Shown: piece by piece, positions 1 through 13,276 of the stretch
Numbering within the stretch: the stretch's first letter is position 1
How the letters are laid out: each line of letters opens with the position of its first letter
Assembly (NCBI GenBank): GCA_950295325.1
Contig: OX485805.1
Coordinates: forward strand, 18,091,501-18,155,500
DNA length: 64,000 bases
From: Polytrichum commune
Taxonomy: Eukaryota > Streptophyta > Polytrichopsida > Polytrichales > Polytrichaceae
Reading direction: 5' to 3'
The notes under the pieces: model-generated
Told to the model about the DNA's origin: nothing
The model's input: only the letters and a program-made list of their open reading frames with translations
Database searches by the model: none
Position numbers and translations under genes: made by a program

Positions 1-901
1 AATCATTTAGTAGCAAATAGGAATTGGGTTTTGTGACTAAGTATACAGCAGTGGACGCAAGCTGCATAACATGATGCTAGTAGTTACAGAACAAATTTGG
101 TATTTTTTAGCTTGAACCATTAGAATTTTCTGCGAGAAAAATTGCAACTTATACCGTAGTTGAGAGTGAAGTTGAAAACCAACACCCCATGAAAACATTT
201 CAAAGTGTTCCTGCAGTGTTCCTAGTATTGTCAAAACTGATCTGAACAGGCTTAACCCATGTAGTGTGGCCTCCCTCAACTGTCTTGTGCTAGGGTTTGC
301 AAGTGTTTCCAACGTGTTTTAAAGCGTTGTCGATTCAAAACGCTAGTCAATGCTAGTCCTCAGCGGTTTCATCTATATGTACAGATCAGTAGAAAACCCA
401 CAAACAACACTAATTTTCAAGATTGAAAAAACATTTCTCTCAACTCCAAAGTTTGTAAGCTCAACGCTCATGTTCCTCGTTTGAGCCACCGATGTGCTCA
501 TGTAATTTCTACTTCATCATAGGATCCCTATATATGCCGAAATGTTGATGTAACATGCATAGGTTTGCCATGGTATAGATTTGATGAACATCAATCAGCT
601 AAGAGTGAGAGAGGTCACTTGAACACGATCGAGCTTGAACATATTTATAAATGCTCAAATTATAATATCTGGGACCACTATCTGCAGGAAAAGTGTGGGA
701 CAACATTAATGATGCTAGGAGGTTTGACCAACTACTGTGGTGGTTATACTTAGCGGTTGAAAGAGAATGCTTGAAGAGGATTGAATCTTCCGCTGTGCCC
801 ATTATCACCTCGTTGTGCAACTTGGAAGGATCTCAAACCCATCTGCCGCTAGCTATAATCAAGGAGCGAATTTTCGACTTGGTACGAGACGTGATATAAT
901 C
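1..901. other. Upstream region of the receptor kinase gene, no gene seen
   Basis: AT-rich sequence before the receptor kinase start codon. Short open frames here lack codon structure or recognisable domains. It presumably contains the promoter and 5' leader of the gene that starts at 902, but I see no site that fixes the transcription start. Confidence 0.4.
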
Positions 902-3900
902 ATGTGGAGCTTCGCTGATTTATTTTTCGTGGGGATTTTCAGCATATTCATCAGCACCTCGATACTTCGAGTTTCAGCTCAAGGAGGTGATCCCCATAAC
1001 CCAACCTTAGTCCGTGCGCCTAGTATAATCTTAATTCCGGAGAATAGAAAGTTCGCTGGCTTGAACATGGGATGTCGATGAATTCCCCCAGTGGGCATGT
1101 ATGATGTGTTCTCGAGCACCCATTAATTCATCAGCTTTTTGTCCACTTCAAATTCACCACATGTTTCCGAATGTGATAAATTGCCCGAAGTTTGCTTGAA
1201 GCAGGTGTATATTTTGAAAGCCAATTGCTTACTAACTTAGGAACTTATGTTCTTTAGGAGTCAAGAGTGAGGACGGTGTAAAAGTTCTTGAGTCTCAACT
1301 ATGGGGCTTATAGTTACTAATACTAAGTGATTTTGTTGTATTCACTTCGAGTTTGAGCACGCTCGTAGAGAAATCATGTTAAGTCAAGCCTTGAAAATAA
1401 ATGACAAGCGCAACATGCATGGTCTCACCGTAGATTTTGACTCTTCTTTGGCAAATCAAATGTATTTTCTATTCAGGCTAAGGTAGGCTTACCAAAAACC
1501 AACACATAACCCTAAACTCAAACATGTGAACTCCCCAATTGTATAACTGCAGTATGCGGTGGTGCTTTTTATAGATTGAACATTGCGTTTTGGCCCATAT
1601 ATGTGTACCTTTTTTGCCATTTTAAAAACCGACTCGTGAACACTACTCCAAGAAATGAAGATATCATTGGTGTCTCTAAGGTAGGCATACCCAAAACAAA
1701 TCATGTATACTTTGTATATGCTTGACACATCAATTCTTCATTGCAACTTCTAGTTAATATGTGGAAAGAGGGAACTATTGCATATAATGAGTGTACCTCT
1801 CATCCATCCAACATTAAAACTTCACCACCCCCCATAGGTTTGTTGTCATTTCATCTCAAATGACTTGGACTAGATTGATTCGAGGTCTTTGAAACTAATT
1901 TCGGTGGCAAGTCAACTAAAAATAGTAACCTCCAAGTTGCATAATATTTCAGGGCTTTTATGTTGGAGGAATGAGAGGTACGTTCGTATGCCATGATTCC
2001 CTCTCCCCATTACCATGCTATGGTAGTTGCTTTGGACCACAACCAACCACAAATTTGATAATCATGGACACATAAATGTGAGGTCAACCCCTAAAGACCA
2101 ACACAAACTAATTTTCTTCAAGGAGTCATCTTTGCCCGACCAAACCAATGTAAATGTTTACATTATAATCTACTGGGTTTTGGACACGTGGAAGGTTATC
2201 ATTTTGTTTGGAGAATCCTAACTTTACAAGGATGCCCTACGTTACGGTCAGTTCCACCACAAAGGCACACATTTTCTTCAATGAGCTATTGATGGATTGA
2301 ACTGAATAATCTTTTAAGGCGATCTTGGGGAGATTTCGCTGCGACCTTTTAGAGAGGTTGAAGATGATCAATTTACGGGATTTCTTAACGGTGATGCAGG
2401 TTTTCTGAATTACGATTGTGGCGGCTCGGCTCAGTACAACGACGTTCAAGTCCCGGGGCTGATATGGGACGGCGATACTCTACACAAGGACATCATCGAC
2501 ACCGGAAGCGTGGCCACAATCACCACCAACCAAACAGGCGTGCCTCGCCAGTTGACGACGCTCAGATACTTTCCAGACAAGAGTGTCCAAAAGTTTTGTT
2601 ACCAAGTGAAGGTGGAGGCGAATGTCGCATATTTCGTGCGCGGGTTGTTTCTGCATGGCGCTTACGACAACACCACCCTCAATAACACGGCTAACGGGTC
2701 CCTCACGATTGGCATCGAACTAGACGGCGTGAACTTGCAGAAACTCATCATGACGAATTCCACGGTCGTCGCCGCGTTCACCTTCATCCTCAGCACCAAA
2801 CTGTCGACGATGGCGGTTTGTTTGCTGCGAAACTCGGCGCGTGAAAATCCCTTCATCTCGAGCTTGGAGCTCAAAAAGTATTTTCCGGATATGTACCCCC
2901 AGTGCACCGTGGAGAACCTCATCTTGACAGTTGCGGGGAGATCGGACCATGGCTCTCTTCAAAGCTACAGGTATGCTCTAAATCAGTGCCGAAGAGGGAG
3001 ACCTCTCCATGGACTGACTCTAAACTGGAGCTTCATAATTGACGAGTTTTGCTTGCCTTGTTTTTCAATCGCTACAAGCATGTGAGTCTTGGGCAATTGT
3101 CTTGCGTCATTGGAAAATTTGTAAATCCTCCGTAGTGGTAGAATTGTATATTTCTTTCACCAATGGAAGATTACCTAGGATTCATATGTTGGTATGGAAA
3201 TCGTTGAACTTTCCTGAGCACATCCTCATCCATGCTGCGCAACTAGCAACTCCATGGAAGTTCGCCAAGCGACCCAGCTTGGAGTTTAACACCATCGTCT
3301 ACTCACTACATTAAATAGTACACTAAAATATTTGATTTTAGTGCGGCACTAAAATTGGTTTGTCATGTGAGATAGAGTGATGTTCATGATGTGTCATTAT
3401 ATATATTGCCAAGCGTCATAATAATGGGACACCCTCTCTAGCAGCCACCCTATGATTGCAAGACAATCAATGTGGGTCAATTGATGATTTACACTAAATA
3501 CGATATTTTAGTGTAGCAACAAAGTGGTAAAACTAACTTTTTGGTGCTTGATCTTTAATTTGCACATAGGTACCCCACGGACCCATACGACCGGACATGG
3601 CAACCGGTGGTGAACGTCAACACGGAAGTGAACACAAGCATCGTGAACTACGTCAACACTTCGGGACCCGCGATCCAAGATGTGAATCCCCAACAACCGC
3701 TCAACTGGAACCGGCCCGCAGCTGCTGCCATGCTCAACGCCCTCACCTCCGCAGTAGTCCCCGCACCGTTGATATTCAGGTTATTGACTTTCTTTTCTAT
3801 AGGTCTATCCCAAGCCTCTTCATCACATTCTATCAATTGACATATCATCAACACATGAATCATCCAAAATCATCATGACACGATATACACATACACGCAC

Positions 3901-6900
3901 ACATACAACATATATACATTGATTGAACATTAATCAACCCATTCACAAGTGTAAACCATTTACAAGAACAATGCAACATACTTGTAGTGCATGCACGTCA
4001 TTAAAGTTATCCACAGAAGTCCTTCAAAGAGGACTCTTCTTGGTAAGAGCTCATTGGAGCTTCTTGTGTCGTGGTCTGATTTTGAAAATTGGATGAAACT
4101 CCTTGGATCTCTTTTTGGGTTGTAAATTTGTTTTAAGAGAACTTTTGGATTCAAAATAGGGATTGATCTGTGGATCCATCACCCTAACCTCACCTCAAGC
4201 CTATTCCAAGCTAACTTGGCCAACTCTTTTAGCATGCTAATGTAGGGTGCAAGCACGGTAAAGTGGACAACTCCTGATCCCTGCCTAGTGTTAAGTGAAA
4301 GTGATTCAATTTTATGTACTAACTTTGAAATTTGTGAGGAAATAAACCATAGACATTTTAAAAACATCTTGATCTACAAAGCCAAGCAATTTATGATGAC
4401 AAAAAGAATTCCAAGAAAAGTCTACCTATTTTAGAAGACGGTGCAAGTGGCGTGCAAGTAGGTGGTATTGAATAAGTGACTGTCTAAAATTTGTTTAAAA
4501 TATGATAAAATTACATTAAATTGATGGTTTTTTACAAAGTTTTGTGGTGATGCCCTCAAGTAGACAATGAATTCAAGAAATATAAAAAAATTCTAACTTC
4601 AAAATAGTTAAGGTCATGAAATCTACGTCCAAAACCAGACTCAACCATTTGTTTTTGAGCATCACTTTTGATGCTAAGTATTGAAGATCTCAACTTGATA
4701 TTCTACATTTGAATATTTAACACAACAATAGAGGTCATCATAAAGAAAAATCCAATTTAAATAACTCTTTGCTACTACTTTTAGGCCTTTGACCAAAAAA
4801 ATTATGGTTTTAGTATACCAGAGCATTTTTTTGGTCCACTTTACCATGCTTGCACCTTGTAAGCCCCCCAAAATTACTTCTTAAGGCTACTCATGGGCAG
4901 TGATCTACGTGTATATTCGACAAAGTTTTTGCAAGTCGTTGACATTTGACATGCAAAAACTTGCTCCAAAAAAAATGCATCTCAATTGACACGCATAATT
5001 TAGAATCTAACACGTAGTGTGACATTTGAAGGAAAAAATTCACATGTCAATCGTCAGGTTAGAGATTGAAAGTGACACGTGCTACTAGGCAACTTAAGCA
5101 ACCCATAATTGAGACGACGTTCTAGAATAGATTGCACATGTCCATTGACATTCATTTTTATTTTTGAAAACATCACTCGACACTTTGGATTTGAAGTTGA
5201 GTTCATGTCAAATGAAATTTGTCAAACATACACATTGGCAACGATTGACCTACATAGTGTAAGAAGAACTCCAATGCCCTACGAACTAGATTCTAGAAAC
5301 TATTATTCTCGTCATGTAGTCGTAAATTCCAATAAATCTCTAACCACCAAGTCACTCAAGTATAACCTAACTAATGAAACCCATGTATTTATTCGACAGG
5401 TTTGGCGGGTTCTTATACAACTTGACCTATGCACAAACGTTCTTTGTGATCATGTACTTTGCGGAGCTTGACACAACGGTGAAAGTGGGCGACCGGGTCT
5501 TTGACATCCTCTTGAATGGGACGGTTGTGTTTCCGGCCTTCGACATTCTAAATAGCACGGACGGGGTTCTTTACAAGGGCATCCAATTGGTGGTGCCGGT
5601 CCCGAGCACGTGGGGCAACAATGAGTTGTTCTATTACACGCTTCGGCCGACCAACACCTCCAAGTTTGGGCCGCTCATCAATGCGGCCGAAGGGTTAGGG
5701 TTTTCAAAGCGGCCTCCGAGCCCGGGAACGAAACCAAGTGTGGGTTTGATCGTGGGATTGGTGGTGGGAGGGGCGGCTTTGTTGCTAATTTGCCTAGTGT
5801 CGGGGCGCTTGGTCACTTTGAGGGTCAAGAGGAAGTCTATGGCCAAGTCCAATGACTTCTCTGATGAACCCGTGTGGACTCCGGTGCCAAGACACACCTC
5901 GGGTTAGAATCGATCTACCATATTAATTTACAAACTTCCAAAGGCGAACTTGTTGTGTAAAACCAATAAAACGTTGAACTAACATCACAAGTTTACATTC
6001 AACCCCGAAACGTCGTGGGGGGTTAGAGCACACAAATTAAAGAGGTAAAAAGGGGCATTATTTAAAGACCCAAGTTTGAAGGTGACGTAGGAAAGAAAAT
6101 CATAAAATGTGAATTCTAGACTACATCTATACAGTTGAAGTTGAAGTGCATTGTTTATGATACTTAAGTGTCACTTATTATTCAGAGTTACGCATTGCTA
6201 TAACTATTCATTGAGACTGTAACAACATTTCACCAAGTAAAGGAATTACTGTTCTATAATGTTCAAACAACCTAGTCAACTTTTGCTAATAGCAATTGAA
6301 TTCTGAAGTAAGAAGGAATTGACACTAGATGTCATAAACGGTGTAGTTGTTTATGGAGTCTACAAATTGAAATCTAGAAGAAATCTTCGTTTGGAAATGT
6401 CTTTTGGGAAATGTGTGATGCGTGTGTATGGCAGAAGCTAAATCATCATCTTGAGTCGTCGCTTCGTGATCGGGGTTTAGATTCACGGCACTGCAGGCGA
6501 ATATATGTGTTTTAACTCGATTATTAGATACTCACGCGGGATCAATTGTTACGTTCAAAAAACAGGTTCGGACACTGGAGGCGGCACGTATAAAGAAGTG
6601 CGGCGATACAATCACAACCAAGTCATTGCAATGACAAATAACTGGAAGGTGGAACTAGGAAAGGGTGGCTTCGGCACGGTCTACTTGGGTGAACTTCCTC
6701 AAGACGACAAACTTTCCGACACTATTCAACCGCCTCAGAAAGTTGCATTGAAGAAACTCAGCCGAACATCTCAACAAGGGAACGTTGAATTCCTGAATGA
6801 GGTAATCAACAGTGTCTGGGGAGATTCTTGGGCATTAATATCGGTCAAAATCCTAGCGTTTCCAAGTCCAATCGGGTACATTTGGCGATCTTTAATAATT

Positions 6901-9900
6901 TGAGTTATTTTCCACAGATTCCTCTATATTGATCACTCACTTTCCTGGAGTCTTGAACTTCAACCAGTTATTTCTCAAACTCAACCGGTTTATCTGTAAC
7001 TAGCGGTCGGTTCTCCCCATTCATTGGTAATCGGTCTTCAGTTTTAAAGGTCGGAGATCTAACTTCGCATTAGGGGGACCGCGCTGTCGTACCACTGGTT
7101 AATTCCCGGCCCGTAGATGGTCACAAATTCTATGAATATGGAATTAGAATCTACTATGTTCACCACAGATAATAAATCCATCTACTGACTCGGAACCAAT
7201 TGTAAGACCATGAGATCCCCACAGTGAATATCAAATTATATGAAATAGACTGCAATATCATATGAGTCAATGCACGAACATTTAAATTCGTCTTATCATA
7301 GGAGTTTTACTTGTGACATATGAAACAATTACTTCACGTGCACCTGCTATGACCATGGTAAGCAAATGAACGTGTGGTACCCGGCCCATAGAAGAAATGT
7401 AGATTTGGTGTTTATATTCTCACATTTTCAATCGAGTCCAATAAATGGTTTTAGTTTGTTCCTCCCGAGTGCTTGAATCTCCTTACAAGGATGTTGCACT
7501 CCACCGATTGTGGTATTTAGTGTCACTTAGTATTTGGAAATACATCAAACATCTGTTTGCTCTATGTAAATGTTTACTAATTAACATTATGTAATTTTGG
7601 AAAATTCAGGTTGACCTTCTCTCCAGGATTCATCATAGCAAATTGGTTTCGCTAGTAGGGTTTTGTGAAGGACCAGTCCAAGTTCTTATTTATGAATATG
7701 TGGAAGAAGGGACGCTTGACCAATGGCTCTACGGTAAGCACTATGCCAGCACTATGCCAACAATGTTTTTGCGTTTTTGGTCCGAGACTTCATTTTTCAC
7801 TAATACGATCAAGCAACTTGTAAATCATATACTCTCCAAAACGTGTCACGTCTACACATGATAAAATCTTGAAGACCTTATGATTGAATGTTTGATACTT
7901 ATCAGGCACAAAACAAGGGAATCCTCGCTTTACATGGAATCGTCGCTTGAATATTGCACTCGATGCGGCTCTAGGTATGTTCACTAATTTCTCAGGATAA
8001 ACTCAATGTGCTGAATTGAAGAAAACTGCTTCCGAGTTTCATTTTAGTAGATGAGGTCATAGTTAAATTTCAGCTTGTGAAGTAACTGCAATGGCAATAT
8101 TGATTGTTTGTGATGTGCAGGGCTTGAATATCTTCATACAGGTGCCAAACCAAATATCATCCATAGGGATGTTAAAAGTAGCAACATTCTTCTCACAAAA
8201 GACCTGGAAGGTAGACTAGCTGATTTTGGGCTCTCAAAGACAGGCTCCGACACCGAAAACAAAGGTCATGTCTCAACAATGGTGAAAGGAACAATCGGTT
8301 ATCTCGATCCAGAGTAAGTGATTCTTGTGCAGTTTTTGTGTTACACTCCTTATGGATATATGTAGGAAACATACATCTATATTCAACGCATTGTTTCATG
8401 TTAACAACCTTGGACATCATTACATAATGTGCAAGATCGAATTACATATTGATTCGAACTTCCACGTGGAATGCGCAGGTATTATGGCTCAGCGCAATTA
8501 ACGAACAAAAGTGACGTCTATAGTTTTGGAATTGTTTTACTTGAGATGGTCACAGGGCGTAGACCACTGGATACATCAGCCACGAACTCTGAATATCGAA
8601 GTATTGCAAAATATGTGAGTGCTCGTGCATTTTGATTTTATTCACATGTTACATGCATGCAACATTCCTCTCCACATAACATTCTTAAGTAGTGTAGTAT
8701 GGATGCTCTCCCTAGACAAGCATCTTGGAGAACATATATACATATATATTGGGTGAGGTTCTTTCAATGGAATCTTGGTAGATGGGAGAAGGCTTGTGTC
8801 CAAAGATAGGCAAGAACGAGGTGTCGCCAAATGAGTTTGCCACTTCACTATGCTCGGCATCAATGCATGTAATCAAGGACCCCCTTGATTACATCCACTT
8901 GGAATTGGAATAGAAAGAGAATGTTCTTACATATGTTTAAGAATGTTTGGCACCTCAACATATTGTATTATAGAAGGCCATGAGGGGAGCACATTATGGG
9001 ATTTGAGGACATTGCCCAAGGGCAAGAACTTGATGGCACGTGCTCGAAAATCCCAAATGCACAATCCTGAAGGCCATTTCCCTACATAAAGATCATGTAC
9101 AACAGGACATAATGTCACCTCAAATGAGTGAGTTCTGTCAAACAATGAACATATGCTTAAGAACATAATAGTACTAGGTCTTTATGTTTATTTAGTAGTC
9201 TCGGATGGGTGACCTTCCTAGCACTTGATTTACAGTGCACCCTATGGTCCACCAAATCATAGGTGGGGTACCTAAGGACCGGATATTCTCAACCTATGGG
9301 GCTTGCCCTTCGGGGAAATAGGTGCCATCTAGCTTGTCCGTACCCATTCAAAATGTCATTTCAAAAAGGAGGTAGTAGTTTTGGGAGGACACTCGAATTC
9401 TCATAATGCACGTTTCAGGATTACTTCTAGACTTAGACCATCTCAAAATTGAAGCGACACCATAATTCACGTTGGTGACAACATCGGAGTCATCTTTGGT
9501 TCTTACTCTCTCTCTTGATGTAGTAACGATACTAACATCTTGTTTACAAATTGAAATGTATCCAGGTGGAATTGAACTATCCAGAGCACATCACAGATAT
9601 CGTTGATAAAAGGATGCCTGGAGATTACAGCCTCAAAAGCATGAAGACGATCATCGACGTAGCCTTAAAATCCTTGGCCATGTCAAGTTTGAACCGTCCC
9701 AGCATGAGTGATGTTGTGATTCAGATCCGAGACGCAATTAAATACGAGCTAGAGACCTCCAGCAATGAGGGAGGTGGTGATGTCAACCATTGGGTTGGCG
9801 GAGATGTGGAGAACCCGCAACATGCCCAAGATATAAACCCTGACTCATGGCAATGGGCTAGCACGTCATCTGCAACACATTCAATAGCATCATCTACTCA

Positions 9901-9940
9901 ATCACAGAATAATTGTTCATCAATTACTATCCCAAGGTAA
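902..9940 (+). CDS. Malectin-like domain receptor protein kinase, 10 exons
   Basis: Predicted plasma-membrane receptor-like serine/threonine kinase of 833 residues. Exons are 902-986, 2400-2970, 3570-3779, 5400-5902, 6566-6801, 7610-7733, 7906-7974, 8121-8313, 8479-8614 and 9566-9940. All junctions are GT-AG and the summed length (2502 nt) keeps one frame to the stop. Residues 1-26 form a signal peptide ending near VSAQG. Residues ~30-395 are a malectin-like region ([21 protein letters not shown]). A membrane segment lies at ~403-423, followed by basic residues. The kinase has the glycine loop GKGGFG at 488-493, Lys519 in VALKK, HRD with Asp616, DFG with Asp634, and YLDPEYY followed by [11 protein letters not shown], so it looks catalytically intact. 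No leucine-rich repeats lie between the ectodomain and the membrane, unlike many malectin-like/LRR kinases. The tail after the kinase is Ser/Thr/Gln-rich. Ligand and pathway cannot be read from sequence. Confidence 0.93.
1767..2004. mobile_element. MITE copy A in intron 1 of the receptor kinase
   Basis: About 238 bp with inverted ends. The left end (AGAGGGAAC, then GTACCTCTCATCCATCCAAC) matches the reverse complement of the right end (GTTGGAGGAATGAGAGGTAC then ATTCCCTCT) over about 50 bp with mismatches. A second diverged copy lies at 11334-11566. It has no coding capacity. Target duplication was not resolved. Confidence 0.65.
6808..7045. repeat. Dispersed repeat in intron 5 of the receptor kinase
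   Basis: Shares several blocks in order with 46424-46640: GTGTCTGGGGAGATT, TTTCCAAGTCCAA, GTCTTGAACTTCAACCAGTT and CGGTCGGTTCT-like text followed by CATTCATTGG. The similarity is patchy, as expected for an old non-coding repeat. Family is unknown. Confidence 0.6.
9202..9510 (+). mobile_element. Truncated TRIM (Cassandra-like) fragment in intron 9 of the receptor kinase
   Basis: Begins at a 5S-rRNA-type box C (GGATGGGTGACC) and then follows the element at 23760-24160 block by block: AGCACTTGATTT, GGTCCACCAAA, GGGGTACC, a GGCTTGCCCTT/GGGTTGCCCTT block, GATAGGTGC-like text, GTCCG.ACCC and GGAGGTAGTAGT. The 5' half of the 5S-like region is missing, so this copy is truncated or rearranged. Confidence 0.65.
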
Positions 9941-11333
9941 AAGCAGCATATCATGTACTAGGTATATATCCGCTTGACGTCGGACTGCGAATTCGAGGAT
10001 AGTGGTTGAAACGCCAATGTAACACTACCAATTAAGAAAATCCCATAATTGGGTTTACTATGTGCTCATTACAGCTCACCGTCCTCCTCTTTTCTCCTTT
10101 TGTTGAGTCCTTTCAACTTGTGCAAAGGACCTATAAGAGTACTGAGTGGCTCATTTTTCATGATTTATGCAACGAAACGTGTATTGCATTAGCAACCTTA
10201 CGAAGAAACATCACAAATCGGATCAGAAATTGAACTTCCCTTGATTCAGTTATGATTATTGAAGATGCATGTGTGTTGATCAATTAATTGAATAATTTTT
10301 AGGTCCCTCCAATTGTGTTGACTATTGAGTCTTGAATGGTTAATAAATTTTGAGCACGTAGTTCAATACCTTTTAAAAGGGTTATGTTCTTAGATCTAAC
10401 CTAACCACACACCACTCAAAATATAGGTGTCCGATTAAGAATAAGACCCATGTCTCTGTATATGATACAGATGTATTGAGTCTTATGTCTGTTTAGAGCT
10501 CCAACTTGGATTTAAGAACCATCACAGCAAACAGGGTAATTAGATTGAACTTGCAGCTTGAATATATTGATTCTTCCAAGTTGAACTCTTACATTATCGG
10601 CAGGTAATCTAATAACCTAGCCCTAGCTTATGGCCTTTCAAGCATTCCTCTGCCTGTTATGAATTATTTTGGTCACACTAGTGATAGATTATCCATTTAT
10701 TTGGTACCACAGGACATCAGTAGCAATTGGGAATTAACAAACATGGTCTTCTGATAACCAATACTAAATCAAGGAAGGTCCAATTTTCAATTCGATTTTT
10801 GTTGATGCTTTATAATACATTTACTAATGCAACAAAAGTTTTGTTGTGTTTATCTAATCGATTTTAGTTGGAGAAGATGAAAAACGAACTGAATAACACC
10901 CACATACCTTAGTTGTAATACAATTTCACGTACTCCTAGAACAATACAAAACTTGGACAATGTGATAGATTGACAATGCCGCAATTATTGTGTTTTCTTA
11001 GGGTGCAAGTGACATGTCAGAGGAACAAGAACTCAATTGTGGCAAGAATTATGTAGAGGTTTAGGGTTAAAGGTCAACAAATAGTTTGAGTGTGGAGTAG
11101 TATGAAAATGCACCCTATAGAAGACACTTGAAAGAATCCATGGTCAGTAAGCTTCATTTCTTAATTCAAACCATTAGTGTTTCACTCCAACTCCAAAATG
11201 ATGCCATGTAGGAGACACCTCACTTTGCCACTTCTTGGTCTTAGACCCTCATCTAAAGGCCTTCATTCCAATTTAAACCTCTCAGCCAATAGAATTCCTC
11301 CATTCTGTTGGACCCTCCACTTTGGACCCAGAG
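9941..11333. other. Intergenic region with part of a dispersed repeat
   Basis: No gene seen. Positions 10305-10440 resemble 43605-43750 (TTGACTATTG, GAATGGTTA, TTTTGAGCAC, GTTCAAT blocks), the second half of a dispersed repeat described at 43190. The rest is AT-rich single-copy-looking sequence. Confidence 0.5.
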
Positions 11334-11566
11334 AGAGGGAATTATCATGTACGAGCATACCTCTCATTCATTCCACACAAAAGCCCTAAAATAGTATGAT
11401 ACTGAAAGGTTACCTTCTTTAAGTTGATTTGACACCAGAATTTTTAAAGACCCCAAATCAGTTTACTCAAGGTCAATTGAGATGAATCAGCAACAAACTT
11501 ATAGGGTCAAGTTACATATGTTCCATGGATGGGAGGTATGCTTGTATACTATAATTCCATATCCCT
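11334..11566. mobile_element. MITE copy B, same family as 1767-2004
   Basis: About 233 bp with ends AGAGGGAATTAT...GCATACCTCTCATTCATTCC and its imperfect reverse complement GGATGGGAGGTATGC...ATAATTCC. A three-base interruption (ATA) splits the right terminal motif. Non-coding. Confidence 0.6.
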
Positions 11567-12381
11567 TGGAACCACCATTTACATCATGTGAAAGACAACC
11601 AAGAGTTGATGCTGTGCATTCGTAATGTGACCTCAGATACCAAACAAAGCTGTGCATGAGGCAAATCTTTCTGCGAACTGATCCTTACTTCCACTAAACC
11701 ATAAAACCTGACCACTGTGATGCAGGTGCGACCAGCACAGATATATAACTTATTTAAGAGTTTGCCATTAAGTCTCCACAAACAGAACCAACAAATGTCA
11801 CATAGAATCTAAGAATTTAAAATATAAAGTGAGAGCTGAGAACACTTGGTTGTAAATCCAGCCTCAAATGCAAAAATTACATCATATTTGCATAGCCATG
11901 GTTTCATATAAAGCGTGAGGACTCTGAAACCAGAGATGTTTGCATATTCACTAGGATGATGCCGCAAGCAGAAGAATTACATTAAAAGGAGAGAGACTCG
12001 TTAACACAAGCAGCCCCTTTCACTGACATTTCCTCATCACAAGCTGTAATCTGGCGCTGCAATAATTGGTAGAATAAATTGTGATTCATGTACAAATCAA
12101 TTCTACTCTATAACAGGTAAGTCTGTTGGTGTGCAGACCTGTGAAACACCCTCTTTAAACTTTATCGATCTATGCTTGTTCAAATGAGGATACAATGAAG
12201 AGAACCAAAGCACAACGCTGCTTCAGCTGCATGCGCTCTTCTCTTGCGAGGCCTACACCTCCCAGCAGCTGCTTGCATGAGTATAGGTGCTCTCGATGTT
12301 GATGTTTGTGGTAACTGCAAAGGCTGTCTATGCAAGGCCTGTACAACACCTCCCCTAAGTCATTCTGCCTGTCTACCACAT
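11567..12381. other. Intergenic region, no gene seen
   Basis: No domain, RNA gene or clear repeat was recognised. Short open frames on both strands have no supporting splice or codon pattern. Confidence 0.4.
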
Positions 12382-13000
12382 CTCTTCCAAAATGCACCAA
12401 AAATATCCAAAATGCTACCAAACAGAACTCCAATTCCACTGCAAGAACCTAAGCCATGTTATATAGGGTGTAGGTTTAGGGGCCACTACACCTAAAGTAT
12501 TCTTAAATCCGTAGGAGTAGAAGTCCAGAAACATCAGTTCTGTCTCCAATAAAGAAATAGGGGTGTTCATCTCACAAAGGTACAGCTTGTGTGAATACAT
12601 CCATATCTCTGCTAGAATGCACCATAGTGGTCCAAAATGCTACCAAAGAGATCTCTAATTCCACTTCAAGGCAGAACCCAAGCCATGTTTCAAAGGGTTT
12701 AGGGTTTTAGGCCCACTACGCCAAATTATCCTCATGACCGGAGAAGTAAAGAGTCACAGAAATATTGGTTCTGTGTCCTGCAGATAATTTGAAGAATTCG
12801 TCTCACAGAGCTACAGCTTGCGTGAATGCATCCAAATCTCTTCCAGAATGCGCTAGAAATGTCTAAAATGCTGCCAAAGATACTCAAATTCGACTTCAAG
12901 AGAGAACCCAAGCCATGTATAGAAGGGTTTAGGGTTGAAGGTCCACTACACCTACACTATTGTCATAACGCCAGAAACATCGGTTCTGTGTCAAAGCTTA
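12382..13000. repeat. Tandem repeat, three units of about 225-230 bp
   Basis: Three successive diverged units start near 12382, 12606 and 12837. Each runs through the same landmarks: TCTTCCAGAATGC-like start, AAAATGCTACCAAA, AATTCCACTTCAAG, AACCCAAGCCATGT, AGGGTTTAGGG-type text, a GCCCACTAC block, and a GTTCTGTGTC block followed by CTACAGCTTG. The third unit is incomplete. The location just 3' of the mS38 gene (minus strand) may make it part of that gene's 3' region. Confidence 0.75.
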
Positions 13001-13276
13001 CAAATGAATTGTCGATGTATTAGCTCGAGTCAGTTAATTTCCGAGAGATCTAGAAACCATCTACTCCACAAATAAAGTCACCATTTACAGGACCTGATTA
13101 GTTCAATATTGAACATGCTTAACTCTCTAATTCTGCCCATTTCTTGCACATTGAGATGGACCTCCAGCACCCGAAATTTCCAAAGCACTTGATTCCGCAA
13201 AGACTTGCAAAACCCTCAATCATCTCTCCAGAAGTCACTGCGACGAAAGGAAGGTGGAGCAATAATCTCACAATGT

